Shown here in pieces: positions 21,690 through 31,223 of a stretch of 64,000 nt of DNA (positions are counted from its first letter, which is position 1; the number at the start of each line of letters is the position of its first letter). Under the pieces are notes generated by a model. The model saw nothing but the letters and a program-made list of their open reading frames with translations. It searched no databases and was not told the origin of the DNA. Location of the stretch: the NCBI GenBank assembly GCA_036346375.1, contig CM070520.1, forward strand, positions 50,610,198-50,674,197, written 5' to 3'. The translations under genes and the position numbers were made by a program. The stretch comes from Guadua angustifolia (taxonomy: Eukaryota; Streptophyta; Magnoliopsida; Poales; Poaceae).

Positions 21690-22362
21690 GATATAAGAGG
21701 ACTCTCCGAGGGGAGAGCCGAAAGCACCTCAGTTTCTCGTTGAACATTCTTCCCCGGAACCCCGCAATCCTTCAACAAAAGGAAGAGCTTTCATACCACC
21801 TCCGCTACCACATATCCTCGTCTTCATCCCGTTCCTTGCCTCAAAAGACTATGTCTCAAACGGCGACCTCGGCCGTCGGAGGGCTCGTGCACTTGCCAAT
21901 GCAAGGCAGGTCGATTGCCCTAATTGCCACGTGCAAGCTAATGTGTTGTACTCCAACACTGAGGAAAATAATGGGCGAGTGTTCTACAAGTGCCCTTTTT
22001 TCTCTGTAAGTGAAAGCTAGTTTGATTCCTTCTTGTGCACACTATTTCTTCTATTCGAGTTGTTCTGAGATATCTCATTCCTTCGCACGCCTTGAAAGCT
22101 TGTTCACCTCATCACATAGACTGCAGTGTGCCAATATTTCTAGTGGGCGGACACCATGGACACCACGAGGGAGCGTCGTACAACCATTGTACCACAAAGG
22201 ATGCACCAGCCTTCTATGGAGGAGAGGATGGACCCTATGCTTGAGCGAGAGGTGAACATCTTGATGTTCAAGATGGAGCACATTTTAGATCATATGAAAT
22301 GGTTAGAGAAGCTTGTGTATGTGGCTATCGTTCTTGCATTATGCTCTATTCTTGCGAAGTAG
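21690..22362 (+). pseudogene. GRF-type zinc-finger gene 1 with C-terminal membrane segment, in MULE
   Basis: A TATA-like GGATATAAGAGG at about 21690 is followed by an exon encoding RRRARALANARQ, CPNCHVQANVLYSNT and NNGRVFYKCPFFS, ending at a GTAAGT donor (22006). After an intron, the next block reads CQYF, a TAG stop, then WADTMDTTRERRTTI and a helical end KWLEKLVYVAIVLALCSILA-like, stop at 22360-22362. CxxC...NxGRxFYxC...C-x-F-x-W is the GRF zinc finger, thought to bind nucleic acid; plant family members often end in a coiled coil and one transmembrane segment as here. The TAG replaces one residue in the F-x-W box, so this copy is probably inactive. Confidence 0.75.
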
Positions 22363-22679
22363 TTCATTTAGTGTAGAGGCGAGTTGGTAACGGATGTCTT
22401 TCAAGTGGTTTCGGATATCATATCTTCATGTATCCGTATTTTACATGTTAAGCGTGCTTTAATTAGAATATTTTAAATCGATATGGTCATCCAAACGGGT
22501 TCAAAAGGTAGTCACACCAACATCTGTATTTACACGAGTAATTCTAAAGGCATTGAATAGGCTTAGTTAGCTCGCTTTTATGTGCGAGATCAAGCCCTAA
22601 AAAGAATATCTGAATCCTACTAAAGCAAGAGCCCTAAACGTTCACAAACTCTGCGGTTTAGAAATACTTAAGCCTTTTC

Positions 22680-23075
22680 GGTGGCTTGTAAAACTACTCG
22701 ACTAAACGACAAGACTACGCACCACGCTCCTCGGGCTGAGACGACAACACGCTGCACCCCGCTTTTAAAACTAAAACGACAACACGCTGCATCCCGCTTT
22801 TCGGACTGAAACGACAACACGCGGTTTTGTGCATGGCGGCTTTTCGGAGAGGGTGACACATCGTGCGACCTTTGGTGAGGTGACACATCGAGCGACCTTC
22901 GACTAAGGGTGACAGTCGTGCACCTTCGACGGAGGGTGACAGTCGTGCACCTTCGTTGAGGGTGACGGTCGTCTGACCTTTCACAGAGGGTGACGGTCGT
23001 GCGACCTTGACAGAGGGTGACTGGTCGTGCAGCTTTGATGATGGGTGACAAGTTGTGCAGCTTTCACAGAGGATA
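22680..23075. repeat. Two minisatellites in front of GRF gene 2
   Basis: First, a roughly 50-bp unit with ACGACAACACGCTGCA and CCCGCTTTT (22730-22830, three copies). Second, a roughly 27-32-bp unit of the form GAGGGTGACAGTCGTGCACC (22845-23070), about eight diverged copies. The block ends about 60 bp upstream of a clear TATA box. Confidence 0.9.
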
Positions 23076-23132
23076 CCACGCCATCAAAATGGACAAGTGC
23101 TGTAATTGTGTGGAGTAACCCCTCACCACCAC

Positions 23133-23139
23133 TATAAAA
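23133..23139 (+). promoter_or_regulatory. TATA box of GRF gene 2
   Basis: TATAAAA in the context ACCACTATAAAAGAGGG, 79 bp upstream of the ATG at 23218 and just downstream of the minisatellites. The spacing is right for a short 5' UTR plant promoter. Confidence 0.6.
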
Positions 23140-23217
23140 GAGGGCCGAGGGGTAGGCAATACCAACACAACCAAACCAAAGAATAAGCGTCGGTGAATCT
23201 ACACAAATTAGGGCACA

Positions 23218-24320
23218 ATGTCGTTCTACCGTCGCCTCTTCAGCAAGAAGAAGTCATCCTCACCCCAAATTTCGGATGCAAGTAGTGTCGACGCCCCAGT
23301 TCTGCCGGAGTTGCCCCGACCCAAATACGACTGCAACCTACCGGCGAAGATGATGCAATCTACCCATGGAGAGACGGCCGCCCGCGCTCACTACTGTTGT
23401 GGCCGCACCTACAAGGTAAACCTACTCGTGTCCACACAATACAGGGTAACACTACCATCTCATGCATCGTTCTTTCTTTTCTCGGACAAGGACGGTGTTG
23501 CTTCTTCCAATGGATCGACGGGCGAACGGCGTGACTCTTAATTTCTCTACAAGCGCCACGACACCTACCCGCTTCGGCCGACAACTTCACCGGTGGGGAG
23601 GCCGCCAGATATGTCCCTTTTCTAGATCGACAAGAGCTCGGGGCGGTGTGCAAGGGGCCAACCAATCGGTGAGTTTCATCGTCATACTCTTGTTAAACTC
23701 ACAAATTAGTAGTTCTAAAGCAGTTCATCCATCGCACACAGAGTTCAAAAGGACACTTGTGAATGTGCTCAAGTCAAGCGAGAAACCTCCTCGGGGCCAC
23801 TCGAAAGCCCGACGTTTGCGTACATGGCACGGAGGCGATGGTTGATACATGCCACGGTGATCTAGCGGACCGGAGATTCTCTGGGTGCCCTTGGCCGAGG
23901 AAGAACGGTCTTTGGTACTTCAAGTGGGTGGACCGGAGGCGTACCACCCACATCTCATGCTTCTGTATGGGATAAGCTGGGGAGCAACCCTCTCGTGGTG
24001 CCACTACCGCCCGAGAAAAGCCAAACCCGAGTACGCCTCGGTGTTATTCAACGACCAAAGCGGGCATCAGATTGATTGCAGGCACGCTTCCGGTTGTTCA
24101 AGGATAAGCCCAACACAAAGCTCCTGCACCATATAGTGGAGTGCGAGCAGCAAACAGAGCAAAGGCTCTCGCATGTCTCCGCCAACGCCAACACAAGCAG
24201 AGGTGCAGGATGGTTCCTCCTCTCAAGAAGAAGGGACAAGGGAAGCGGCCGAGAGAACGCAGCGACGCAACAAATCCTTGACGTTCTTATGCAGACCAAC
24301 AGGAACCGGGTGGTATTAAC
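23218..24320 (+). pseudogene. GRF-type zinc-finger gene 2, in MULE
   Basis: The first exon starts MSFYRRLFSKKKSSSPQISD and encodes PKYDCNLPAKMMQSTHGETA followed by ARAHYCC; a GTAAAC donor follows (23416). After a short intron the sequence gives RCCFFQWIDGRTA (about 23493-23530), the conserved C-F-F-x-W-I-D end of a GRF finger. Further exon-like blocks to 24300 have no clear domain (Lys/Glu-rich, resembling the coiled tail of the family), with a stop just after the W-I-D block. GRF fingers occur in DNA repair and topoisomerase proteins and in many plant proteins of unknown role. I infer nucleic-acid binding; the copy appears broken. Confidence 0.7.
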
Positions 24321-24329
24321 ATAGGGGAC

Positions 24330-25000
24330 GCCGAATCGGGATGACATGCCCATATGGGAGGCGAAATCCACATAAAAAAAAAAAATTTAAATGTTACACA
24401 CCCGAGGCGTCGGCATAGGCCACCCAATCGGCGGCAGTTGGGAGCACCGCGGATCCCCATGGAGTTCTTTCATAGTAGGGATTGAGCGGTGTCCGATGAC
24501 ACGTCATAATATTAGAACGGGTCGTAATATGCGAAAATGTCTTACATCATTCGGCTGTACCACGATAGGCGGAACGATCATTTGTTCCACCATGACGACG
24601 AGTGCTTTTCGTTAGTTAGTTAAATCAAGCAATTTAAATCCTTGTTGTAATGCCCTTGTAATATAATCTAATCTATTGCTTATTTTCTCATCGAACTTTG
24701 ATTGTATGTGCCCTTATATATGTTCAACAAATAATTTAAGTGTTCATAACATCGGTTGTTGTCGACCATAAAATTTTGAAAATTCACGTCTATGATGTTC
24801 ATAACAATAAAAATTAAATTTTGAAATGTTCATAACAATCAAATTTTATTGTTTTAATTTAAAAACATTGTTCAGATCTTCAAATTATTTGAAATTTTTA
24901 TGGTAATATCACCGATTTATCAGGAACCTTCATAAAAATTTCAAAAATTTTCAAAGTCGTGGTTATCCAATTTAATTTTTATACGTGCTCACGATTCTAC
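24330..25000. other. AT-rich stretch without gene, MULE 3' region
   Basis: After a run of A at 24375-24386 there are only short open frames. The 24720-24960 part repeats GTTCATAACA / TTTTGAAAATT-like words several times. Nothing beyond weak repeats is seen. Confidence 0.5.
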
Positions 25001-25004
25001 CCAT

Positions 25005-25330
25005 GAGTGCCTTTTCCGATTTTCGCAACAAAATGCCGGGCAACGCCCCGCCTATCTAGCCCATACGTAAGTGGTAGCCCGCATTACGTGAGGCCGCCCT
25101 TGATTTTTTCCCAGATTTTTGGACCGTGTGGTCTTTGTCCATGAGACTCGAAAACCCTAAGTGCCCACGATTTCCGTGGTTTCAGTGGCCGTGAGTGCCT
25201 TTTCCGATTTTCGCAATAAAATCTGCGAGCAACGTCGCTATCTCGCCCATCGTAAGTGGTAGCCCAGACTGCGAGGCCGCCTTCATTTATTCCGTATTTT
25301 TGGACCGTGTCGGCTTTGTTCCGTTTATTA
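25005..25330. repeat. Direct repeat, 188-bp period, near the right MULE end
   Basis: GAGTGCCTTTTCCGATTTTC begins at 25005 and at 25193; the following 130 bp, including GTAAGTGGTAGCCC and TTTTTGGACCGTGT, are repeated with scattered substitutions. The duplicated part lies just inside the right terminal repeat. Confidence 0.9.
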
Positions 25331-25429
25331 CATGACAAGAAGTTTTTAGTTCTTCCCGGTTTAATACAACAATTATTGCACAAACAGTCCACAGCAAAAT
25401 TTACCAAAAAAATAAAAATATGTACAGTG

Positions 25430-25741
25430 TTATCGCCAAACAGTTCAACGACTACTAGTAGTCGCCAAACCGTTCGGCGACTATTGGTAACCGCCAAACC
25501 GTTTAGCGACTATACAAGAGTCGCGAACGTGTGGCGATAACCTACTGACACAGCTATTAGCGGTTCGACACGGATTAGGGAGTTGTCGCCAACCGGTGTG
25601 GCAACTATCGATTATCGCCAAGCCGTTTGGCGACTACCTAATATCACCAAAGCGGTTTGGCAACGGGTAATATTTCTGCAATTTTTTAATGCGAGTATTA
25701 ATGTCGCAATTTCAAATTAAAATAATATTATTTAAAAAATT
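25430..25741 (-). repeat. Right terminal inverted repeat of the MULE
   Basis: Mirror of the left end: near-palindromes such as AGTCGCCAAACCGTTCGGCGA (25459) and ATCGCCAAGCCGTTTGGCGA (25612) lead into TTTCTGCAATTTTTTAATGC and end AATAATATTATTTAAAAAATT at 25741, followed by the 9-bp duplication. Confidence 0.9.
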
Positions 25742-25750
25742 CGTAAAGAA

Positions 25751-25812
25751 CATCCTGCTCCTCTGAAGCTTTTCTGTAGTCACCGCATCTGCTGATCTTG
25801 CAATATTTTGGA
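25751..25812 (-). pseudogene. Copia relic A, gag side resumed after the MULE
   Basis: CATCCTGCTCCTCTGAAGCT onward matches relic B at 35142-35204 (CATCCTGCTCCTCCGAAGCT), up to GCAATATTTTGGA, where similarity ends abruptly at about 25812. The rest of gag is absent on this side. Confidence 0.85.
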
Positions 25813-26023
25813 TGAATTAATTTTTCTAAAAACCTTATGTGTCCTTACAATCATTGAATTGTGCACGTTACATTTCAAATACATCTACATGTTCAAATTC
25901 TGTCATGATTCATCGTATATATTTTATGTCCTAGTAACTGCAAATTGCACACATAGGTATAATGGATCCTACAAACAAGATAGACAATATGAAAAATCTG
26001 TTGGATATTAAACAAAACTTCAG

Positions 26024-26440
26024 GTGGAGATAGAATAATTGAAGGAAAAGTCTGAGTTAATAGAAAAGATTTATGATATGAAACAAAAACTAAAAGACAT
26101 AGATAACAAATCTCAACATATTGAATCTCTCAACAAGGTACTCATTATTAAGGAGCACATGGTGAGTACAGAGATGGAAGAAGACAAAGTTGAGCTTATA
26201 GAGGTAATATAAAGATTTTTAGTATTTAATTCGATGTGGTTACTAATAATATACCAAGATAGCCTATTTCGACAACAAAATGATCACTTTTGTAGGGATT
26301 AAGAGATATGACTGCAAAACTAGCAGTTATTGGTGCCAAACAAGTTGGAACTATGCTAGAGCTATAAAATTTCAGAGAGAACCGAAAAGACTCTGTTGTA
26401 GAAGCTATGACATATATGATGGCAGACATGAAAATGCCCT
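26024..26440 (+). pseudogene. IDN2/FDM-like (coiled coil and XH domain) gene fragment, captured
   Basis: Exon 26024-26203 (after a CAG acceptor, before a GTAATA donor) encodes a coiled-coil with IESLNKVLIIKEHM and EEDKVELIE; exon 26296-26440 (after TTTTGTAG) continues GLRDMTAKLAVIGAKQVGTM. Plant IDN2/FDM proteins have ESLNQTLIxKE...ELxEARKELIxGLxD...IGxKRMGEL at this place, the junction of coiled coil and XH domain. These proteins bind double-stranded RNA-AGO4-scaffold complexes in RNA-directed DNA methylation. There are stops (third residue region of exon 1 and after GTMLEL), so it is a dead piece. Splice sites being kept suggests capture from genomic DNA. Confidence 0.7.
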
Positions 26441-26611
26441 AAGGTTTCCTAGCCTTATCTTGATCTATGAAATAATGTTGTTTCTCAATGTATACTTGTT
26501 GACATTTGCGGTATCATAACTTCTTAATGTATTATCATCTGAAATTATCCTTAATATTTACTCATCTCAAATTCAATGATTGAATAGTGTCTTACTTGTT
26601 GGAACCAAAAG

Positions 26612-27011
26612 TTTTTCTTCCCCTCTTGGTAGAACTTGCATGAATAGTACCTATTGTTCGAATTTTTTTCACTTTAGATATTTCTGCAATGACATTTACA
26701 AGGCACAACCAATTATAGATTTTGTAATTCAATATCTAAATATCCTAGATGCATCGAAGCATATCTTGTATGATCGGGATCATCTAAAAGTATGAACATT
26801 TGTAGATAAAAGTGATACAAATGTTGATACTTTAAGATGATCTCGATCAGACAAGACGTGCCTCAAAGTATCTCAGATGTTTAGATGTTGCATTATAAAA
26901 TCTATAACTGGTTGTGTCTTGTAAATATCACTGCAGAAATATCTAAATAGATAGAAATTTTGAACAATAAGTACTACTCATGGAAGTTCTGCCAAGATTG
27001 GGAGGAAAAAA
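26612..27011. repeat. Long hairpin: two inverted arms of about 195 bp with 11-nt loop
   Basis: Left arm 26612-26804 and right arm 26816-27011 are reverse complements along most of their length. Examples: GGCACAACCAATTATAGATT against AATCTATAACTGGTTGTGTC, TTGGTAGAACTTGCATGAAT against ACTCATGGAAGTTCTGCCAA. Mismatches are scattered. Transcription through it would give a near-perfect double-stranded RNA. It could be a foldback MITE, an inverted duplication or a MIR-like small-RNA precursor. Confidence 0.92.
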
Positions 27012-27300
27012 TATTATCCTAGATGGTTCTATACAAAAACCGTCTGTGATGATTAAATATCACAGACGGTTCTAGTGATTAGAACCATATGTGATATTTA
27101 ATCATCATAAATGATTCTCAGCTACAATCATCTGTGATATTTAATAATCACAGATGGTTCTATCTGAGAACCATTTGTAATGTTAATTTTACTAATGGTT
27201 CGGAAACCATCTATGATGAGTCCTTCTCATCACTAACATATGTTTACATACAGTTCACAAAACCGTATGTGATAAGGTTTATGAACCGTCTGCGATGAGC
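27010..27300. repeat. CACTA subterminal repeats (AACCGTCTGTGATG family)
   Basis: About ten alternating units such as AAAACCGTCTGTGATGATTA and TATCACAGACGGTTCTAGTG, the same family as at 125-430 and 1805-1950, immediately inside the CACTA end at 27315. Confidence 0.85.
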
Positions 27301-27315
27301 TTTTGTGTAGTAGTA

Positions 27316-27526
27316 TGGCCTTTTAATTTCTACTTACTTAGTGCACTATTTATTATTGACTTCCAGTTGATTGAGCCGCTCACGTTGAAGCCAAGGCTAT
27401 CCTGCTTCCAGGTGGCCAAGGCACTCACGTTGAAGCTAGAACTTAGTGATTCCGGACTTCCGAGCCACTCATGTTGAATCAAACTTAACAATGCACTAAA
27501 TACTTAGAAATATCATGACCTAATAA
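27316..27526. repeat. Duplicated segment, copy B, left part
   Basis: TGGCCTTTTAATTTCTACTT onward matches 12872-13085 of copy A with scattered differences (for example GAATTCCAGTTGACTGAGCC versus GACTTCCAGTTGATTGAGCC). It is cut at TAA by the CACTA that starts at 27527 and resumes at 32344. Confidence 0.92.
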
Positions 27527-27589
27527 CACTACACCATGACACAAAATTCCCGTCAGATCTTTGTAGGTAAAAATTTGCTTTTACCATCT

Positions 27590-27760
27590 AACCATCTGTC
27601 GGTAAATATTTTCAACAGTTAATCCATTGGTAGTACTGTAATTACAGATAGACTATGTGTCACTAAAGATATATAGTTTTAGAGACAACATATCTGTCAG
27701 CAATGATAAATTTTTCTGTCAGACTATCTGTCGGCAAAAGTCTATCTGTCGGGCTGACCC
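27590..27760. repeat. Subterminal repeats of the 4.8-kb CACTA (CTGTCGGCAAAAGTC)
   Basis: ATCTGTCGGTAAAT, CTGTCAGCAATGA, TCTGTCGGCAAAAGTC and CTATCTGTCGGGC occur in direct and inverse order. The mirrored array is at 32090-32315. Distinct from the two subterminal families of the left CACTA elements. Confidence 0.85.
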
Positions 27761-27769
27761 AGAACTTCA

Positions 27770-28400
27770 GGCCAATCTGGCTGGCCCATTTCCTCTGAAC
27801 CCTAACCCTCACTCACCTAATCCTCACCTCTCTCCCTCACAGCGCCGCACCTCACTCCTCTCCTCTCCCTTTCTCATTTTAGCCGCCGTCTGCTTCTCTT
27901 CCAAGCGCCTAGCCTGAGCTCCCTTCTCTGCTCCCGAGTGCCGCACCTAGCTCCTCTTCCTTGCCGCCGCCGCTGCCTGGCCTAGCTCCTCCCTCCTACT
28001 TCTCGTGTGCCTGCTCTTCTCTCCAGCACACCGACGCCCTGCGCCACCAGATCCGCCGTGCGCTGCTGCCTCCTAGACATCGCCGCCTCTTCTTCGCTTT
28101 CGGTCACCGAACTGGCGCCACCATGCACCGCTTGGCTCTGAACGTCGGTCGACTCCGTCGCCGAAACCACCACACCAAGCTAAGTGATTTCCTCCCCCTG
28201 TTCTTTCCTACTTCTATACTCTATTCTACTCACTTTTCCTCTTTGTTTTGGCTAGGTCGCCCGGTCGGCTTCATCTCCGGTGGAGGGGGAAAGCCCGAAA
28301 CCTCAGGACCGCAGGCATGGAGCTCGACGGCCACCAGGCTTCCTCTACGTCAGCTCCGGTTCTCCTCTCCTCAACCCCTTAAGCTAAGTACCTGAGACTG
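27770..28400 (+). other. Captured GC-rich exon-like block
   Basis: C-rich sequence with CTCACTCACCTAATCCTCACC and then a frame from 27961 (MPPPLPGLAPPSYF..., 144 residues, Ser/Pro/Arg-rich) ending 28395. It has the look of a grass 5' UTR and first exon. A possible donor lies near 28176. No domain is recognised; it may be the 5' end of the kinase gene captured further down or come from another gene. Confidence 0.35.
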
Positions 28401-28536
28401 TACCCCTTCCTATTCACCCAAAACCAGCTACTACTAGCTATAGATTTGGACTTGAGTTGATGTTTCGTTGTAATTGTTATGTTGAATTCCTTATGAATCT
28501 GGAGAAATGTATATATGGATCTATGTATGATGGAAG

Positions 28537-28565
<29 letters not shown>
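28537..28565. repeat. (TTA)n microsatellite
   Basis: About nine uninterrupted TTA units. Confidence 0.97.
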
Positions 28566-28567
<2 letters not shown>

Positions 28568-28599
28568 GTGTGCTTGATTATCAGATTGGAATTGGTATT

Positions 28600-30200
28600 A
28601 TGTCTTTGTCTTTGTGGTTTGATAAGTGTAGATTTGTGCTAGGTATCTTCGTGATTGAATGGTTCTAGTTCTGGATTGGTAGACATGGTTATAGATTTTA
28701 TTATGCGGTTCATGTCCAAATTCGGCCGCAAGCAGAAGGTTATTCATCACTAGATTCCATGATATATACATGCATGCAGTGTGTGTGTGTTTTATAAAAA
28801 GTAGAGAGCGAGGGGAAAAGGGAAAGGAAAGAGCAAGTGTGTTTGTTCGTGTTGGATGTTTTGATGATGGATGGATAGCTAGCCTTGAGCTTTAAGTGTT
28901 CTTGGCCTCACCCTGCACACTTGAGGCCCATTTACATACTTTGTCTCTGTTTCATGTGATAATTGTTCAAGTATTAAATGTTATTGTCCAAAAACAAAAT
29001 CATATGAACTAATTTTGAAGTGTTCAAAACAACTAGTCATATATATGTTGAAATGAGTATTTCTGATACACTCCATTGATAAGGACAGCAGTGATCTAGC
29101 TTGCAATAGCCGGAGACAACTTTACACAATCTGATATAGATCGAGGATAATATTTCATTTTTCTTACCCACAAGATCAATCATTGCTAAGTCCTTTCATA
29201 TTCTAGCTCTTCTCATGTAAACTGCTTGAATTCTACAATATAGTCTTGACAAGTTGATAGGCAAGATATCTGTCTATATGAGTTAGTCTTTTTTATATAT
29301 ACATACAGGACTTGCACTAATACTTTGAGTTGAGCTTATATATTGCAGCAAGTTTATAGAGAAGTTGGGCTCTTATGAGGCAGTGGTTGCCATTGTCATA
29401 ATTACCATTACAGATATGTAGTTGTAGATGAATTGTCCAGGATATTGTTCAATTTTTGAATTTAGCTTTACGTTTCAGCCCATACTCTCCAGAAATTACG
29501 CTTAGCAGTTCTTCGAGATATCTGTTATGCTTACATTTCTGTTGGGTTTTATGATGCATGTAGCTTTTATTTTTCCAAACTGCATACTCTTAAAATGTAA
29601 CACCTGAGTTGTTGGTTTCGATTAAGTTCACACTGTTAGTCTCTTACAGTGTAATACCTGATTTGGTTATCAAGTTGCTGCATATTCTTACAATGTGGTG
29701 ACAGAATTCTACGTATCAATTGTATACTCTTACAATGTGATATCATAATTCTTGTTATTGACTGCATAGTGTACTTTGTTAATGTTCAATATACACTTAC
29801 GTAGCTAGGATTGGGCTCAGCTTGTTTATACCCAACTCAGAGTGTTTATTTTATTTTGGGGATTCCTCATGATTAAATATCTTTCCGGTCGGATGAGAAG
29901 TCCGGGCCTTAACCAAAAAGTACAATATGACTTGGCTATCGAGAGAAAAGAATGAAGTGTGTGCTAGCTCAGCTTGGTGAATTGGTTCGGACAACCATCC
30001 CGGTGATGTAAGGATATTTTGTGTTCCTTGAAATGATTCACTATTTTTTATTTCTGAATTCATAAGAATGAAATTTGCTGCGCAGTCATATCCGGACATT
30101 CACACTTCAGCTTGGATTTTGATGTTTGTTTGGTTAGTAAATAGATCAAATTTTTAACATTTTGTTTGCCATTCAAAAGTTGATGCTCTGCTCATATTTT
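28600..30200. other. AT-rich, gene-free interior of the 4.8-kb CACTA
   Basis: No supported coding sequence. Sequence has the T-rich composition of plant introns; repeated words TCTTACAATGTGATA / TCTTACAGTGTAATACCTGA at 29590-29750 indicate a small degenerate local repeat. Confidence 0.4.
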
Positions 30201-30209
30201 ATTTTATAG

Positions 30210-31223
30210 GACTCCTCATCATATATCCAAAGTCTTATAAATGCAGAACTCAATCCTTGCATCGATTCTGATTTCAAAATTATCAAAAAGCTTGGTAACT
30301 GATTGATTTATCATGTAATTCACTCAATGTTGGTCAGTAAATAGACCAAATAATATTGTAGTAATGAAATCTATGACAGCTGAAGGATCAAAAGGTGAGG
30401 TTCATAAATGCATGTATAAGGATCTTACTTGCATTCGTATTTCTGAGTGCGCTCTTAAGGTAATCTGTATTGAAGATGAACATTTTCAAAATGAACCAAG
30501 GTTAGTTAAAACTCATCTATTATGTGTTTGTGATATGAGTATATTTCTAGAAGTTTTTTCTAATTATTTTCTATGTCTTTTTAATAATATTTAGACAAGT
30601 CTTGATCATGTCTAGACTAAATGCCGCAAGTATTGTCAAATTTTATCAGGTTATTTTTTCCTTAAGTTTTTCATCCTATTTGGCTCATTTTTTGAATCTG
30701 TGTATATCTAATTTTTGACATTTCAATTAGGCATGGGTCCAAAATTGGAATAATAAGTGGCATGCATAGTTAAAATGCCTGTTTATACATATGGAGTACT
30801 GTTCCAGGTACGAGCATTTGATTAGCTAATTAAGCAAAGTTCATTTTGTTATTTTTTCATATATTGCTGCTGTCTTTTCTCTTGTACATAAAAATAGGTT
30901 CCATAGCACTGAAAGATACCTTGTTTAGTAACACACCATCCAACTTCATTTGCTGGGTGGCATATTGATAAACTAGGTATGTTTCGTTGCTATCAAACCA
31001 TTTTCTTATATTTTACTAATATATTTAATTTTTAGGAGTCTTCAAAATCTATTAGAACCTGGTGAACTCCCCATCAATTCAAATAAAGCATGGTGTATGT
31101 TTCAAGAGATTGTTGAAGCTGTCAATTATGCGCATAAAGAAGGAATTATTCATTATGATCTAAAGCCAGAGAACATTCTTTTCGGTATAGATGGTAGAAT
31201 ATAGATAACTGACTTTGGACACA
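30210..31223 (+). pseudogene. eIF2-alpha-kinase-like protein kinase fragment captured by CACTA
   Basis: Five exons with GT/AG borders can be read: 30210-30294 (SDFKIIKKLG), 30380-30500 (AEGSKGEVHKC...ALKVICIEDE), 30595-30649 (QVLIMSRLNAASIVKFYQ), 30731-30807 (AWVQNWNNKW, stop, then FIHMEYCS) and 31036-31223 (RSLQNLLEPGE...QEIVEAVNYAHKEGIIHYDL, KPENILF, TDFGHS). These are kinase subdomains I to VII. The strings YQAWVQ and HMEYC are typical of GCN2/PERK/HRI-type eIF2-alpha kinases. The glycine loop is altered, HRDLKPEN reads HYDLKPEN, and there are stops in exons 4 and 5, so it is not an active kinase. The C-lobe beyond DFG is missing. Confidence 0.8.

Larger units (their letters stand above)
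16306..25741. mobile_element. Large Mutator-like element (MULE), 9.4 kb, with PMD and GRF zinc-finger cargo
   Basis: The ends are inverted repeats: the left starts TAATTTTTTTTAAATAATAT and the right, reverse-complemented, starts AATTTTTTAAATAATATTAT; both continue through TTGAAATTGCGACATTAATA and into palindromic GTCGCCAAACGGTTTGGCGA motifs for about 300 bp. A 9-bp duplication CGTAAAGAA flanks it. It interrupts the gag end of copia relic A, whose halves rejoin perfectly when it is removed. Inside, in + orientation, are a decayed MULE transposase (17.0-18.2 kb), a plant mobile domain gene (18.7-20.7 kb) and two GRF-type zinc-finger genes (21.8-22.4 and 23.2-24.3 kb), all with premature stops or frame changes. 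The size and cargo set are unusual for a plant MULE. Confidence 0.95.
25813..27315. mobile_element. CACTA fragment with captured XH-domain gene piece and hairpin
   Basis: The right end CTTTTGTGTAGTAGTA (27300-27315) resembles the CACTA end at 12871 and is preceded by an array of ACCGTCTGTGATG-type subterminal repeats (27010-27300). TGG follows, as at 12872. No left CACTA end was found; the left border coincides with the break in copia relic A. Contents are a fragment of an IDN2/FDM-like gene and a large hairpin. Possibly part of the outer unit that was duplicated together with the copia relic. Confidence 0.65.

Noticed and set aside
22845..23070. Regular repeats that could suggest a CRISPR array
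   Set aside because: Units are diverged, directly adjacent without unique spacers, and the DNA is plant nuclear. They are a minisatellite.
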